This document shows positions 26,375 through 34,397 of a stretch of DNA of 64,000 nt, one piece after another. Below the pieces are notes generated by a model that saw only the letters and a list, made by a program, of their open reading frames with translations, was not told the origin of the DNA and ran no database searches. The DNA is from Longimicrobium terrae (GTDB taxonomy: Bacteria; Gemmatimonadota; Gemmatimonadetes; Longimicrobiales; Longimicrobiaceae). The stretch spans positions 1 through 64,000 of the forward strand of contig NZ_JACHIA010000001.1 of assembly GCF_014202995.1 (NCBI RefSeq), in the 5' to 3' direction. The position numbers and the translations under genes were made by a program. Every line of letters begins with the position of its first letter. Within the stretch, counting starts at the first letter, position 1.

Positions 26375-26875
26375 ATGAACGACCTGTGGCGTGTGATGGG
26401 TGGATCGGTGGTGGCGCTGCTCGCGGGATGCGCGGGTTCGGCGCCCGCCGCGGAGTCGTACGTGGGGCTGCGGCACCCGCCGGAGCCGGACGGCGTGGAG
26501 GATGAGGCTGGATGGCTGCTGGAACCGCGGGATGGCGGAGAGTTCGCCGTCGCCGTGATGCGCGACGGCGAGGGGCGCATGCTCTGGCTGCAGCGGCTGG
26601 TGAGCCGCGACGCCGGCGGTAACCCGATGTTCGAGGTGCTCGGCGTGGAGCGCCTGCCGGACACACAGCGCGGCGAGGAACTGGCGATGGTGGGGTGCAG
26701 GATCGGCACCCGCGGCGACATGTCCACCGACCTCGTCGCCATCGTCCGATCCGATCCCGCCACGGAAACGCTGACCGGCGCGCGTCACGCGTGGCGCGTG
26801 GATGCCGCCGGCCGCCGCTTCGTCCCCGTATCCACCAAACAGGTGGAGTGCCTGAACGAAGCCGCGGGCCTGTGA
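26375..26875 (+). CDS. putative lipoprotein
   Basis: 166 aa. The signal ends in lipobox VALLAGC (Cys19). The mature protein has no recognised domain; it is acidic and shows beta-type stretches (EFAVAVMRDGEGRMLWLQRL, FEVLGVERLPDTQRGEELAM). The ATG at 26375 follows GGAGCGGG. It starts 14 bp after the acetyltransferase gene. Function unknown. Confidence 0.7.
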   Translation: MNDLWRVMGGSVVALLAGCAGSAPAAESYVGLRHPPEPDGVEDEAGWLLEPRDGGEFAVAVMRDGEGRMLWLQRLVSRDAGGNPMFEVLGVERLPDTQRGEELAMVGCRIGTRGDMSTDLVAIVRSDPATETLTGARHAWRVDAAGRRFVPVSTKQVECLNEAAGL

Positions 26876-26948
26876 TCGTCCGCGGCGGTTGTTGAAACGT
26901 TACGGCCACGGAGCGGGAGCCAAGGATCTTCCGTGACGCAGCCGGGGT

Positions 26949-27026
26949 TGAGCGAATAAATCCGCCGCTCCAAAAGCGGGAAGCCCCGACACGTCGCCCA
27001 CAGGCGCCGTTCGGGGCTTCAACTGC
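26949..27026 (+). repeat. two-hairpin dispersed repeat, copy B
   Basis: GAGCGAATAAATCCGCCGCTC-like first hairpin with one stem change, then a 10-bp stem GAAGCCCCGA / TCGGGGCTTC whose loop differs from the other copies, ending AACTGC. Between two + strand genes. Confidence 0.8.
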
Positions 27027-27101
27027 TTCAAAGGCAATCGGGTAGGCACATCCGCGAACGTTCATCCTGGCGGTACGAACGCGCAATGACGGGTCGGCGT
27101 C

Positions 27102-27139
27102 TTGGACACGAGCGCGAATTGCCCTATATCTTAGGGCAA
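27102..27139 (+). promoter_or_regulatory. promoter with overlapping palindromic operator of the HEPN-MNT module
   Basis: TTGGAC (27102-27107), a 17-bp spacer and TATATC (27125-27130) form a good sigma-70-type promoter. An inverted repeat TTGCCCTA / TAGGGCAA (27119-27126 and 27132-27139, spacer 5) covers the -10 box. This fits autorepression by the antitoxin's N-terminal DNA-binding domain. GGGGG of the RBS follows. Confidence 0.65.
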
Positions 27140-27151
27140 AAAGGGGGCACG

Positions 27152-27742
27152 ATGGATCAACTCAGTGAACTGCTCGGCTCGGAGGCACGGGCGCGGCTCC
27201 TCGCGCATTTCGTGGTGCGTCCGGAATCGCGGATGCACGCGCGGGCGCTCGGACGACACCTGGGGCTGGCGGGCAAGCGCTCCCTGCAGACGGAGGTAGA
27301 CCGGCTGGTCGACCTCGGCCTGCTGGAACGCGCCACCGATGCGACACGCGTGCTCATCACCCGCAACGCGGCGCATCCGCAGTGGACGGCGCTGGCGTCG
27401 CTCGTGCGGGAGTACGGCTCCGCGCTGGTACTGCGCGATGCGCTGGCGGACGTGCCCGGGTTGCGCGCGGCCTTCGTCTTTGGATCGTACGCCCGGCGCG
27501 ACGCCCGCCCCGACAGCGACATCGACCTGCTGCTCTTTGGCGACGAAGTACCGGAGCGCGAGCTGGGGCGTGCGCTGCTCGATGCCGCGCTGGTGCTCGA
27601 CCGTCCGGTGGACGCCAAGCGGTACGATACATCCACGTTCCTCCAGGACGCGACGGAAAAGGACGGCTTTCTCCCGAGCGCCCTGCGCGGCCCCAAGCTC
27701 TGGCTGGCCGGTTCGCCCGCTGAGTTTCCGGTACTCGCATGA
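27152..27742 (+). CDS. MNT-type antitoxin: winged helix plus minimal nucleotidyltransferase
   Basis: 196 aa. Residues 5-75 form a winged helix-turn-helix (LLGSEARARLLAHFVVRPES, SLQTEVDRLVDLGLLER). The nucleotidyltransferase core follows with GSYARRDARPDSDIDLLLFG: Gly111-Ser112, and acids Asp123 and Asp125. In HEPN-MNT pairs the MNT protein neutralises the HEPN RNase, in known cases by AMPylating it. The stop overlaps the next start (ATGA). The ATG at 27152 follows AAGGGGG. An operator palindrome lies on its promoter. Confidence 0.85.
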   Translation: MDQLSELLGSEARARLLAHFVVRPESRMHARALGRHLGLAGKRSLQTEVDRLVDLGLLERATDATRVLITRNAAHPQWTALASLVREYGSALVLRDALADVPGLRAAFVFGSYARRDARPDSDIDLLLFGDEVPERELGRALLDAALVLDRPVDAKRYDTSTFLQDATEKDGFLPSALRGPKLWLAGSPAEFPVLA

Positions 27743-28200
27743 ACGAGCGGATCAACGCGCTGATCCAGATGGGTCGCCTCGTAGCCCACGAAGCGCCTGA
27801 CGAGGAGATCGCGGGCGTGTGGGAGAACGCCGTGGAGGCGTGGACGGATGCGTCCCTCACCATCCGCAGCGCCAACCGGCGCCTCACATCCGCCTATGAT
27901 GCCGGACGGATCGCGGTGCTGGCGGTCGTGCGCGCCGCAAATCTGCGCGTGAGGGCGCAGAACCATCACGAGGTCACACTCGCGACGGCCGGGCTGCTGG
28001 CTGGCGGGGAGCTTCAGGGGATGCTGCAGGAGTTTCAGGCCCTGCGGCTGGAGCGGGTGCAGATCGAATACGGCTGGCGCACCCGGGCGTCTGCGGCAGA
28101 CGTGGAGCGCGCGACCGCCGCCGTCGGCGGCATCATGAAGCTGGCCGCCGGGTGGATCTCCACCCGGCGGCCACTAGTCGTCCTCGTCCGGCTTCCCTGA
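27739..28200 (+). CDS. HEPN-like toxin partner of the MNT antitoxin
   Basis: 153 aa, all-helical by composition. The stretch NLRVRAQNHHEVTLA contains Arg72 followed by His76/His77, matching the RX4-6H motif of HEPN ribonucleases. Coupling by a 4-base overlap with an MNT gene strongly supports the pairing. Sequence similarity outside the motif is not something I recognise, so the HEPN assignment rests on context, size and motif. The protein is expected to cleave RNA when not held by its partner. Confidence 0.65.
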   Translation: MNERINALIQMGRLVAHEAPDEEIAGVWENAVEAWTDASLTIRSANRRLTSAYDAGRIAVLAVVRAANLRVRAQNHHEVTLATAGLLAGGELQGMLQEFQALRLERVQIEYGWRTRASAADVERATAAVGGIMKLAAGWISTRRPLVVLVRLP

Positions 28201-28202
28201 CC

Positions 28203-29003
28203 CTACTCGCGGACCGGGAGCGGCTGGGATGAGATGCGGAGCAGTTCGTCATGCACAGCGCCGTTGGAGGTGGCGATGCCGCGCCAGTCGGGATTCGGCT
28301 GGTTGAAGACGGGTTCCGCGCCGTCGATGCGCGTCACCCGGCCGCCCGCCTCGCGCACGATGACCACGGCCGCGGCCACGTCCCACTCGGACTTGGGGCC
28401 GCGCGAAACGAACGCTTCTGCGCCGCCCTCGGCCACGCGGCACATCTTGTACGCCGTGCTCCCCAGCGGCTCCACGCTCCAGGCGTCGCCGAACCCGTCG
28501 AACTCGCCGCGCTTCATCTCCCAGCGCGACGCCACGATGCGCGGCGCGTGCGAACCGGGCGCGGCCACGTGGATCGGCTCGCCGTTCCGAAAGGCGCCAC
28601 CACCGTCGCGGGCGGAATACATCTCGCCCGTGGCGGGATTCAGCACCACGCCGACGACGGCGCGGTCGCCATCCACCAGCCCCACGCAGACCGCGAACTC
28701 CGGGCGCCCGGCCACAAAGGAGTTGGTACCGTCGATGGGATCCACCACCCAGACACGGCGGCGCTTGAGGCGCTCCGGCGAGTCGGCGCTCTCCTCCGAA
28801 AGCCATCCGTACTCCGGCCGCTCGCCCATCAGCACGCGGTACAGCGCGCGGTCCGCGGCCAGGTCCGCCTCGGTCACGGGCTGCTCCGGCGATTTGTAGC
28901 GCACTTCCTGCTCCACGCGAAAGGCGCGCATCACCGCGTCTCCCGCCGCGCGCGCGCCGCGGATGGCGAGTTCCAGATCCTCGTCCAGACTGTACTCCGG
29001 CAT
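28203..29003 (-). CDS. inositol-monophosphatase-family phosphatase
   Basis: 266 aa from the ATG at 29003. Metal-site motifs are complete: WLSEESAD (Glu), VWVVDPIDGTNSFVAG (DPIDGT) and SEWDVAAAVVIVREAGG (WDxAA). The family hydrolyses inositol phosphates, 3'-phosphoadenosine 5'-phosphate (CysQ) or histidinol phosphate; PEFAVCVGLVDGD and the short length do not settle which. It converges on the HEPN gene with a 2-bp gap. Confidence 0.9.
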   Translation of the reverse strand: MPEYSLDEDLELAIRGARAAGDAVMRAFRVEQEVRYKSPEQPVTEADLAADRALYRVLMGERPEYGWLSEESADSPERLKRRRVWVVDPIDGTNSFVAGRPEFAVCVGLVDGDRAVVGVVLNPATGEMYSARDGGGAFRNGEPIHVAAPGSHAPRIVASRWEMKRGEFDGFGDAWSVEPLGSTAYKMCRVAEGGAEAFVSRGPKSEWDVAAAVVIVREAGGRVTRIDGAEPVFNQPNPDWRGIATSNGAVHDELLRISSQPLPVRE

Positions 29004-29039
29004 CAATCCATCACTTTCAGGAAGCCGATCAAAAAGAAG

Positions 29040-29145
29040 TCCCAAGTGCCCAGTCCCGAGTGCCCGGTCCGAAGGCCCGGTACATCTCTCTCCCCCCACC
29101 GCTCATCCACCCTATTCCCTATCCCCTACTCCCTATTCCCTCTGC
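29040..29145. repeat. short low-complexity repeats
   Basis: AGTCCCAAGTGCCCAGTCCC-type repeats (about 29038-29072) followed by CCCTATTCCCTA-type repeats (about 29111-29150), in the gap between the IMPase and SprT-like genes. No gene. Confidence 0.5.
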
Positions 29146-29146
29146 T

Positions 29147-30058
29147 CTACTCCCCGCCCTTCAACCACTTCACCGGCCGCGTCGCCCGCGGATGAACGTC
29201 CAGCTTGCGCGCCCACGCGCGAAACTCGCCGCCGTGGTCCGGCTTGCCGCCCTGCGCGTGCTGCCACAGGTGGATCATCTCGTGGCGCATGGTCGCTTCC
29301 GATTCCGCCGGGGCGGCGTGCGTGCACAGCCGGCGGGAAATGACGATCTCCAGCGGCGATGACGAGAAGTGGCCGTTGCGCCTGCGCATCTGCCCGCTCA
29401 GGTACAGCGGAACGCGCGGCAGCTCTCCGCCGAAGTACGCGTCGTTCACCCGGTCGAACTCCGCCTGCAGCCGCGCGATGTGCGCGGCGTCCGCCGGGGC
29501 GACGCTGCGGGTTCGCGTGCGGGCCGGCGCGCCCTCGCCGGGGATGGCGGCGATGAACCGGCGCACCGCGTCCCGCGCGCGGTTGCGGGTGCGCGTGTCG
29601 CGGGCCGTGAACAACCGCCCGACCGCGACCAGCACGTCATCCGGCGCGGCGGAAAAGGCTACGTTCAGACGCAGCGCCCGGCCGCGATCCGCCACGCTGG
29701 CCATCACCCGGCGGTTGCGGGTGAACACCAGCGACGCAAACTGCGGGGCTACGCGCGCGACCACCGCCAGCGTTTCCGCCACGCTGCGCCCCTGCGGAAC
29801 TGCGGCCGCGCCGGGCGTTATCCTGGGCTCCGGCTTCCGCGCCGGCTCGCGCTTCTGCCTGGGCTTCGGCTTCGGCTCGACGGATGGTGCCGGAGCCGCC
29901 GACGGACGTCCGGACGCGGCGGCGGGTGCCGGAGCGGGCCGGGGCGCGGGCGGAACGGGTGCGGCGGATGGCGGCTTCGGTGCCGGAGACGACTTCGGCT
30001 GGGCGCGCGGCGGCGGCGCCCAGCCGAACAGGTCCAGCACTTCGTCCAGCAGGCTCAC
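29147..30058 (-). CDS. SprT-like zinc metalloprotease-fold protein
   Basis: 303 aa from a GTG at 30058 that overlaps the MqnC stop (GTGA). Residues 20-80 are a Pro/Ala-rich linker. The C-terminal half has a SprT-like domain: FDRVNDAYFGGELPRVPLYL, then ATMRHEMIHLWQHAQGG with His259, Glu260 and His263, and His275 in PDHGGEF as a likely third zinc ligand. SprT-like proteins act on DNA-protein crosslinks in eukaryotes; the bacterial role is unclear. A much longer frame extends upstream through mqnC but is a shadow. Confidence 0.8.
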   Translation of the reverse strand: MSLLDEVLDLFGWAPPPRAQPKSSPAPKPPSAAPVPPAPRPAPAPAAASGRPSAAPAPSVEPKPKPRQKREPARKPEPRITPGAAAVPQGRSVAETLAVVARVAPQFASLVFTRNRRVMASVADRGRALRLNVAFSAAPDDVLVAVGRLFTARDTRTRNRARDAVRRFIAAIPGEGAPARTRTRSVAPADAAHIARLQAEFDRVNDAYFGGELPRVPLYLSGQMRRRNGHFSSSPLEIVISRRLCTHAAPAESEATMRHEMIHLWQHAQGGKPDHGGEFRAWARKLDVHPRATRPVKWLKGGE

Positions 30059-31167
30059 GCGGCGGCGACCGCGGGCGGACGGGCGGCGTGCCGGTACTCC
30101 ACCTCGTATCCCATCGCGCGGGGCACCGTCAACAGGCGGTCCAGGTCGCGGTCGATGGTGGCGCCCGCCTTCTGCGTGACCTCGTCCTCCACCGGGAGAT
30201 CGAAGTCGTCCGCGCCGTACTCCAGCGCACGGAACGCGTCCTCGTTGAGCGTAAGGACGGAGGTGCGGATGTGCTTGACGTTGTCCAGAAAGATGCGGGA
30301 GAGCGCGATGTTTCTCCAGTATTCCTGCGGCGTGATCTCGCGCCCGCCCAGCGCCGTGCCGTACGGCTTGTACGTCCAGCTCAGGAACGAGAAGATGCCG
30401 TCGTGCCCGTCCGCCAGACACGCGTCCTGCAGCGTACGGGTGCGGTCCAGGTGCTCCAGCCGCTCCTCCAGCGTCTCGTCGAAGCCGATCACCATCGTCG
30501 CCGTCGTCCGCAGACCGGCGTCCACCACGGCCTTCTGCGCCTCCAGGTACTCGCGCACCGTGTACTTGAACTTGGCGTGGCGCTTCCGGAAATCTTCCGT
30601 CAGGATCTCCGAGCCGCCGCCGGTGATCCAGTGCACGCCTGCGTCACGCAGTCGCGCAGCGGTGTCGGCAAACGACAGGTTAGCGCGATCCGCCAGGAAC
30701 ATGAATTCGGCGATGGTCAGCGCGTAGAACTCCACCTTGTCGCCGTAGCGCTCGCGCACGGCGGAGAACAGGTCGGCGTAGTAGTGCAGCGGCAGCTTGG
30801 GGTTGAAGCCGCCGTTGAAGCCGACGAGGTCGCCGCCCAGTTCCAGCAGTTCGTCGATCTTGGCGAACACGTCCTCGCGCGTCATTACGTAGCCGCCTTC
30901 CTGGTTGGGAAGGACGTAGAACGCGCAGTAGTCGCACTGGGCGACGCAGACGTTGGTGTAGTTGATGATGCGCATCACCATGTAGGTGGCGCGCTTGGGA
31001 TCGTGATAGCGGGCGCGCACCAGCGAGGCGAGGCGCTTGAGCTCCTCGTCGGAGGCGTGCGTCCACAGAAGGTGCGCGTCGTCCACGGTGATGCGCTCGC
31101 CGCGCGCCACCTTGGCGCCAACGGCGGCCATGGACGAGTCGATTTCCAGCCCGGTTTCGGGAACCAC
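30055..31167 (-). CDS. mqnC: cyclic dehypoxanthine futalosine synthase (radical SAM)
   Basis: 370 aa. The radical SAM cluster motif CVAQCDYC (Cys74, Cys78, Cys81) sits in NYTNVCVAQCDYCAFYVLPN. EGGYVMTREDVFAKIDELLE, GFNGGFNPKLPLHYY and FLSWTYKPYGTALGG are hallmarks of MqnC, which cyclises dehypoxanthine futalosine in the futalosine route to menaquinone. The GTG at 31167 has AAGGG at five bases; the ATG at 31131 is an alternative start. Other mqn genes are not in the window. It is coupled by overlap to the SprT-like gene. Confidence 0.92.
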   Translation of the reverse strand: MVPETGLEIDSSMAAVGAKVARGERITVDDAHLLWTHASDEELKRLASLVRARYHDPKRATYMVMRIINYTNVCVAQCDYCAFYVLPNQEGGYVMTREDVFAKIDELLELGGDLVGFNGGFNPKLPLHYYADLFSAVRERYGDKVEFYALTIAEFMFLADRANLSFADTAARLRDAGVHWITGGGSEILTEDFRKRHAKFKYTVREYLEAQKAVVDAGLRTTATMVIGFDETLEERLEHLDRTRTLQDACLADGHDGIFSFLSWTYKPYGTALGGREITPQEYWRNIALSRIFLDNVKHIRTSVLTLNEDAFRALEYGADDFDLPVEDEVTQKAGATIDRDLDRLLTVPRAMGYEVEYRHAARPPAVAAA

Positions 31168-31733
31168 GGTGCCCTTATCCTGCGTTCGTTGCGTCGTTTG
31201 GGACCTCCGGAAAGATAACGGGTGTGCGACGGCGCGCGAAAGGCTCCGCAAGCGGGATGATGGACGCCTGCCGCGTGGGGAGATTGATTGCTGTCTCTGG
31301 CGGAGGCTGGCGGATGCCGGTCCGCCGTCGACAGCAGTTCCGGTGCATTCGACCGGCTCTACGCCGGCCGCGGAAATCGTTGAGCGAATGAATCCGCCGC
31401 TCAAACAGCGGGAACCCCCGACACCGGCCGCTGGCGCGTCCGGTTCGGGGCTTCAACTGCATTCGAGGCGGGCAGCAAACTGGTGGGCGCAGTCCGCGGA
31501 GGCGGACTTCGTGTTTGTCGAGGCGCGGTTTCAACTGCCGGGGGCAAAGCGCGCGACAGGCTCCAGATTGTTCCTGCACGCCGGGCGCGGTGGGTGCCCC
31601 GCCCCTCCCCGAGATCGTCCGGGGCTATCGCCATCGCACCAAAACAGCTACTTCGGTGCGCGCGTAGGCGGACGGGAGCAAGGAAACGCTCGCGGAGACC
31701 GCGTCACGCGCCGCATGGCCGACCGGAAGGAAC
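31168..31733. other. non-coding divergent intergenic stretch
   Basis: Contains repeat copy C and a second short match to its tail (GGTTTCAACTGC, about 31528-31539). The promoters of mqnC and of the polyprenol-kinase-like gene must lie here but are not obvious. No supported gene. Confidence 0.55.
31381..31460 (+). repeat. two-hairpin dispersed repeat, copy C
   Basis: GAGCGAATGAATCCGCCGCT-type first hairpin; second stem AACCCCCGA / TCGGGGCTT has one mismatch; ends CTTCAACTGC. It lies between divergent genes, so it is not a terminator here. Confidence 0.8.
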
Positions 31734-32402
31734 ATGGAGAAACCGAGGAACACGGTCGTGAACACGGCCGGCATCACCGTAGCGGTGGCGAATGGACCGG
31801 GGCGCGCCCACGCGGCTCGGGGCGGCGGCATGCGCCGCGAGTTGATGCGCAAGTCGTTTCACATGAGCAGCATGGCGCTGCCCCTGTTCGCGTGGATCGC
31901 GCCGCGCGCCGTGGGATTGGCCGTGCTGGTGCCGCTGGCCGTGATCGCGGTGGTGGTGGATTCGGTGCGGCTGCGCTTTCGCGGTCCCAGGTACGTGTTC
32001 CTGCGCGCCACGCGAACCATGCTGCGGGTTCACGAGCGCCGCGGGTTTGCGGGGGCCACGTACATGGCGGTGGCGTACGCGACGGCGCTGCTCGCGTTTC
32101 CGCAGCCCATCGCGGTTGCGGGCATGCTGTACAACGCGCTGGGAGACGCCGCCGCCGCGCTTGTGGGAAAGCGCTGGGGACGGCACCGCACATCGTGGGG
32201 AAAGAGCTGGGAGGGGTACGCGGCGGGGATGGCCACGAGTATGGCCGTGGGCTTCGCCGTGCCGGGCATTCCCCCCGCCGCCGCGGTCATCGGCGCCGTG
32301 GCCGCGTCCACGCTGGAGTTTCTGCCGCTACCGCTGGACGACAACCTGCGCGTCACCCTCGGCGGCGCGCTCGCCTGCTGGCTCGCCGCCACGCTGCTTT
32401 GA
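31734..32402 (+). CDS. diacylglycerol/polyprenol kinase-family membrane protein
   Basis: 222 aa, about six membrane helices. The start RRELMRKSFHMSSMALPLFAW and the motif LYNALGDAAAALVGKRWGRHR, followed by KSWEGYAAGMATSMAVG, are diagnostic of the family that includes dolichol kinase and CTP-dependent diacylglycerol kinase. It would phosphorylate a membrane lipid alcohol. The ATG at 31734 has GGAAGGA upstream. A strong terminator follows its stop. Confidence 0.85.
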   Translation: MEKPRNTVVNTAGITVAVANGPGRAHAARGGGMRRELMRKSFHMSSMALPLFAWIAPRAVGLAVLVPLAVIAVVVDSVRLRFRGPRYVFLRATRTMLRVHERRGFAGATYMAVAYATALLAFPQPIAVAGMLYNALGDAAAALVGKRWGRHRTSWGKSWEGYAAGMATSMAVGFAVPGIPPAAAVIGAVAASTLEFLPLPLDDNLRVTLGGALACWLAATLL

Positions 32403-32420
32403 TGGACGGAGACGATGGAC

Positions 32421-32456
32421 AACGGGGCGGCCACCGATGATGGTGACCGCCCCGTT
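32421..32456 (+). terminator. intrinsic terminator
   Basis: 15-bp stem, AACGGGGCGGCCACC with GGTGACCGCCCCGTT (one mismatch), loop 6, then TCTCG. Confidence 0.82.
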
Positions 32457-32521
32457 TCTCGTCCACGGAGAGAGCGTAAGATCCGCATGGATTTTGGAGA
32501 TCGTTCCGATGGCGGGCACCC

Positions 32522-32603
32522 TGAGCGGATAAATCCGCCGCTCAACAAGCGCTAAGCCCCGACTCATGGCCGCTGACGCGTCCACGATCGGGGCTTCAAC
32601 TGC
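32522..32603 (+). repeat. two-hairpin dispersed repeat, copy D
   Basis: GAGCGGATAAATCCGCCGCT-type hairpin, then AAGCCCCGA / TCGGGGCTT with a loop nearly identical to copies A and E, ending CTTCAACTGC. Between convergent genes. Confidence 0.82.
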
Positions 32604-33071
32604 ATCCTGGATCCCGCGCGAATCCTGGGGTGTGCTCCCTCTCCCACATCTGTTCGTGGGAGAGGGTCGTCGTGCGCAGCACGCGGGGTGAGGGCCACAG
32701 CCGGAGACCGGCACCGAACCTCATCGCCCACGCCGAACGGCTCCCCCTCCCCCGCGGAGCGGGTGGAGGGGGCTGGGGGGAGGGGGCCTCTCCGCCCGCA
32801 CCTCAACCTGCCGCCGCGCGCGAACCCGCCGTTCTCCCCTCTCCGTGCGTCTGTTTGCACGGGGAGGGGCCGGGGGCATAGGCGCGAACTTAAGCCATAT
32901 CGAGCCCTCTTAGCCCCGTATTTTTACATTCACGGTGGCGCAAAGCTGGCGAAATCTGGTCGAATTAGCCGTCGCGAATAAGCTTTGCAAAATAAAGTTG
33001 ACGCCTATGGGGGCCGGGGGAGGGGCCTCACAGCCGCAGCGGCTCAGAATCCTCCGAAGCCAACCCGTCCC

Positions 33072-34397
33072 TCAGGTGTCGAAGTTCTCCAGCACCGCGC
33101 CCGGCAGCGGCGTCACAAGCGCCTCGTTCACGCCCATCCCCTCCAGCGACAGCACCTCGAAGCGCACCTGATCGTATTCCACCACGTCACCCACCACCGG
33201 CGGCCGGTCCAGCATGGTGAGCACCAGGCCGCTCACCGTATCCACCTCCTCGTGCTCCAGCACCACCCCCAGCTCGTCGCCCACCTCGCTGATGCGCACC
33301 GTTCCGCCGGCGATCACGCGACCCTGCTCGTCACGGTACATGTCCGGCCGCGCCACCCAGCCCTCCTCGATCTCCCCGACGACCTCCTCGAACAGGTCCT
33401 CGATGGTGATCACCCCCGCGGTGCCGCCGTGCTCGTCCATCACCACGGCCATCTGCGAGTTCACCCGGCGCATGGCGGCCAGCACCGTGTCCATCGCCGC
33501 CGTTTCGGGGATGTACGGCACCTCGCGCACCTCCGACGGGCGCAGCGCGCGGCGGTTGGGCATGCGGCGCAGAATGTCCTTGATGTGCACCACGCCCACG
33601 ATGTGGTCCAGGCTTTCCTCGTACACGGGGTAGCGCGTGTGCGGGCTGCGGCGCAGCGTGCGCAGCATCTCGTCGGCGCTGGCGCCGGCGCGGATCCCCG
33701 TGACCCGCACGCGCGGAATCATCACCTCGCCCGCCGTCAGGTCGCCGAACTCCAGCAGCTCCTGCAGCACGTCGGCGCTTTCCTGCCGCAGCATTCCCCC
33801 CGCCTGGCTTTCGCGGACGATGAACTGCAGCTCCTCCGGTGTCCGGTACTGTTCGCCGGACGAGACGTAGCGGTTGATCCCCGCCATCCGCAGCAGCCCG
33901 TTGCCGATCGCGTTCAGCGCCAGCACCACGGGGTAGACCAGCTTCTGGACGACGAGCACGGGTGGCGTCACCCACACCGCGGCTTTGTCCGCATGCTGCA
34001 GCGCGATCGTCTTGGGGATCATCTCCCCCACGACGATGTGAAAGTAGGTGAGGATGGCGACGGCCAGCACGCTGGCCAGCGTGTGCGACGCGGCGGCCTT
34101 GAGCGGGCCCAGCCCGGCGAGCGCGTGGCCGATCCACTCCGCCAGCACGTGCTCGCCGTACATGCCCAGCCCCAGCGAGGCCACGGTGATGCCCAGCTGC
34201 GCGGTGGCGATGTAGCGGTCCTGCCGCCTCGGATCGTGCAGAATGTTGGCGACGATGCGCGCCACGCGGTCGCCCTCCGCCGCGCGCCGCTCGATGGACG
34301 CCTTGGGCGCGCCCACGATGGCGAACTCCGCCGCCACGAACAGCGCGTTCAGCAGAATCAGCACGGCGATGATGAGGATGGGCACGACCTTATCCAT
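33072..34397 (-). CDS. CNNM/HlyC-CorC-family membrane protein with CBS pair
   Basis: 441 aa. The DUF21/CNNM membrane domain (1-190) contains ALFVAAEFAIVGAPKASIER, GITVASLGLGMYGE and VVGEMIPKTIAL. Two CBS motifs follow (about 205-325: MIPRVRVTGIRAGASADEML; VVMDEHGGTAGVITIEDLFE), then a C-terminal CorC_HlyC domain (about 345-435). Related proteins move Mg2+/Na+ or other divalent cations. The ATG at 34397 overlaps the stop of an upstream paralogue by 8 bp, so the two are coupled and may act as a heteromer. Confidence 0.92.
   Translation of the reverse strand: MDKVVPILIIAVLILLNALFVAAEFAIVGAPKASIERRAAEGDRVARIVANILHDPRRQDRYIATAQLGITVASLGLGMYGEHVLAEWIGHALAGLGPLKAAASHTLASVLAVAILTYFHIVVGEMIPKTIALQHADKAAVWVTPPVLVVQKLVYPVVLALNAIGNGLLRMAGINRYVSSGEQYRTPEELQFIVRESQAGGMLRQESADVLQELLEFGDLTAGEVMIPRVRVTGIRAGASADEMLRTLRRSPHTRYPVYEESLDHIVGVVHIKDILRRMPNRRALRPSEVREVPYIPETAAMDTVLAAMRRVNSQMAVVMDEHGGTAGVITIEDLFEEVVGEIEEGWVARPDMYRDEQGRVIAGGTVRISEVGDELGVVLEHEEVDTVSGLVLTMLDRPPVVGDVVEYDQVRFEVLSLEGMGVNEALVTPLPGAVLENFDT

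Larger units (their letters stand above)
32403..33071. other. non-coding stretch between convergent genes
   Basis: Terminator, repeat D, then GC-rich palindromic repeats of the CCCTCTCCC / GGGAGAGGG kind (32637-32668 and about 32740-32790). These are followed by an AT-richer patch (about 32884-33006) that contrasts with the rest of the window. No gene. Confidence 0.6.

Noticed and set aside
31175-31579. Minus-strand frame of 134 codons over repeat C
   Set aside because: Generated by the repeat itself; similar frames appear over the other copies.
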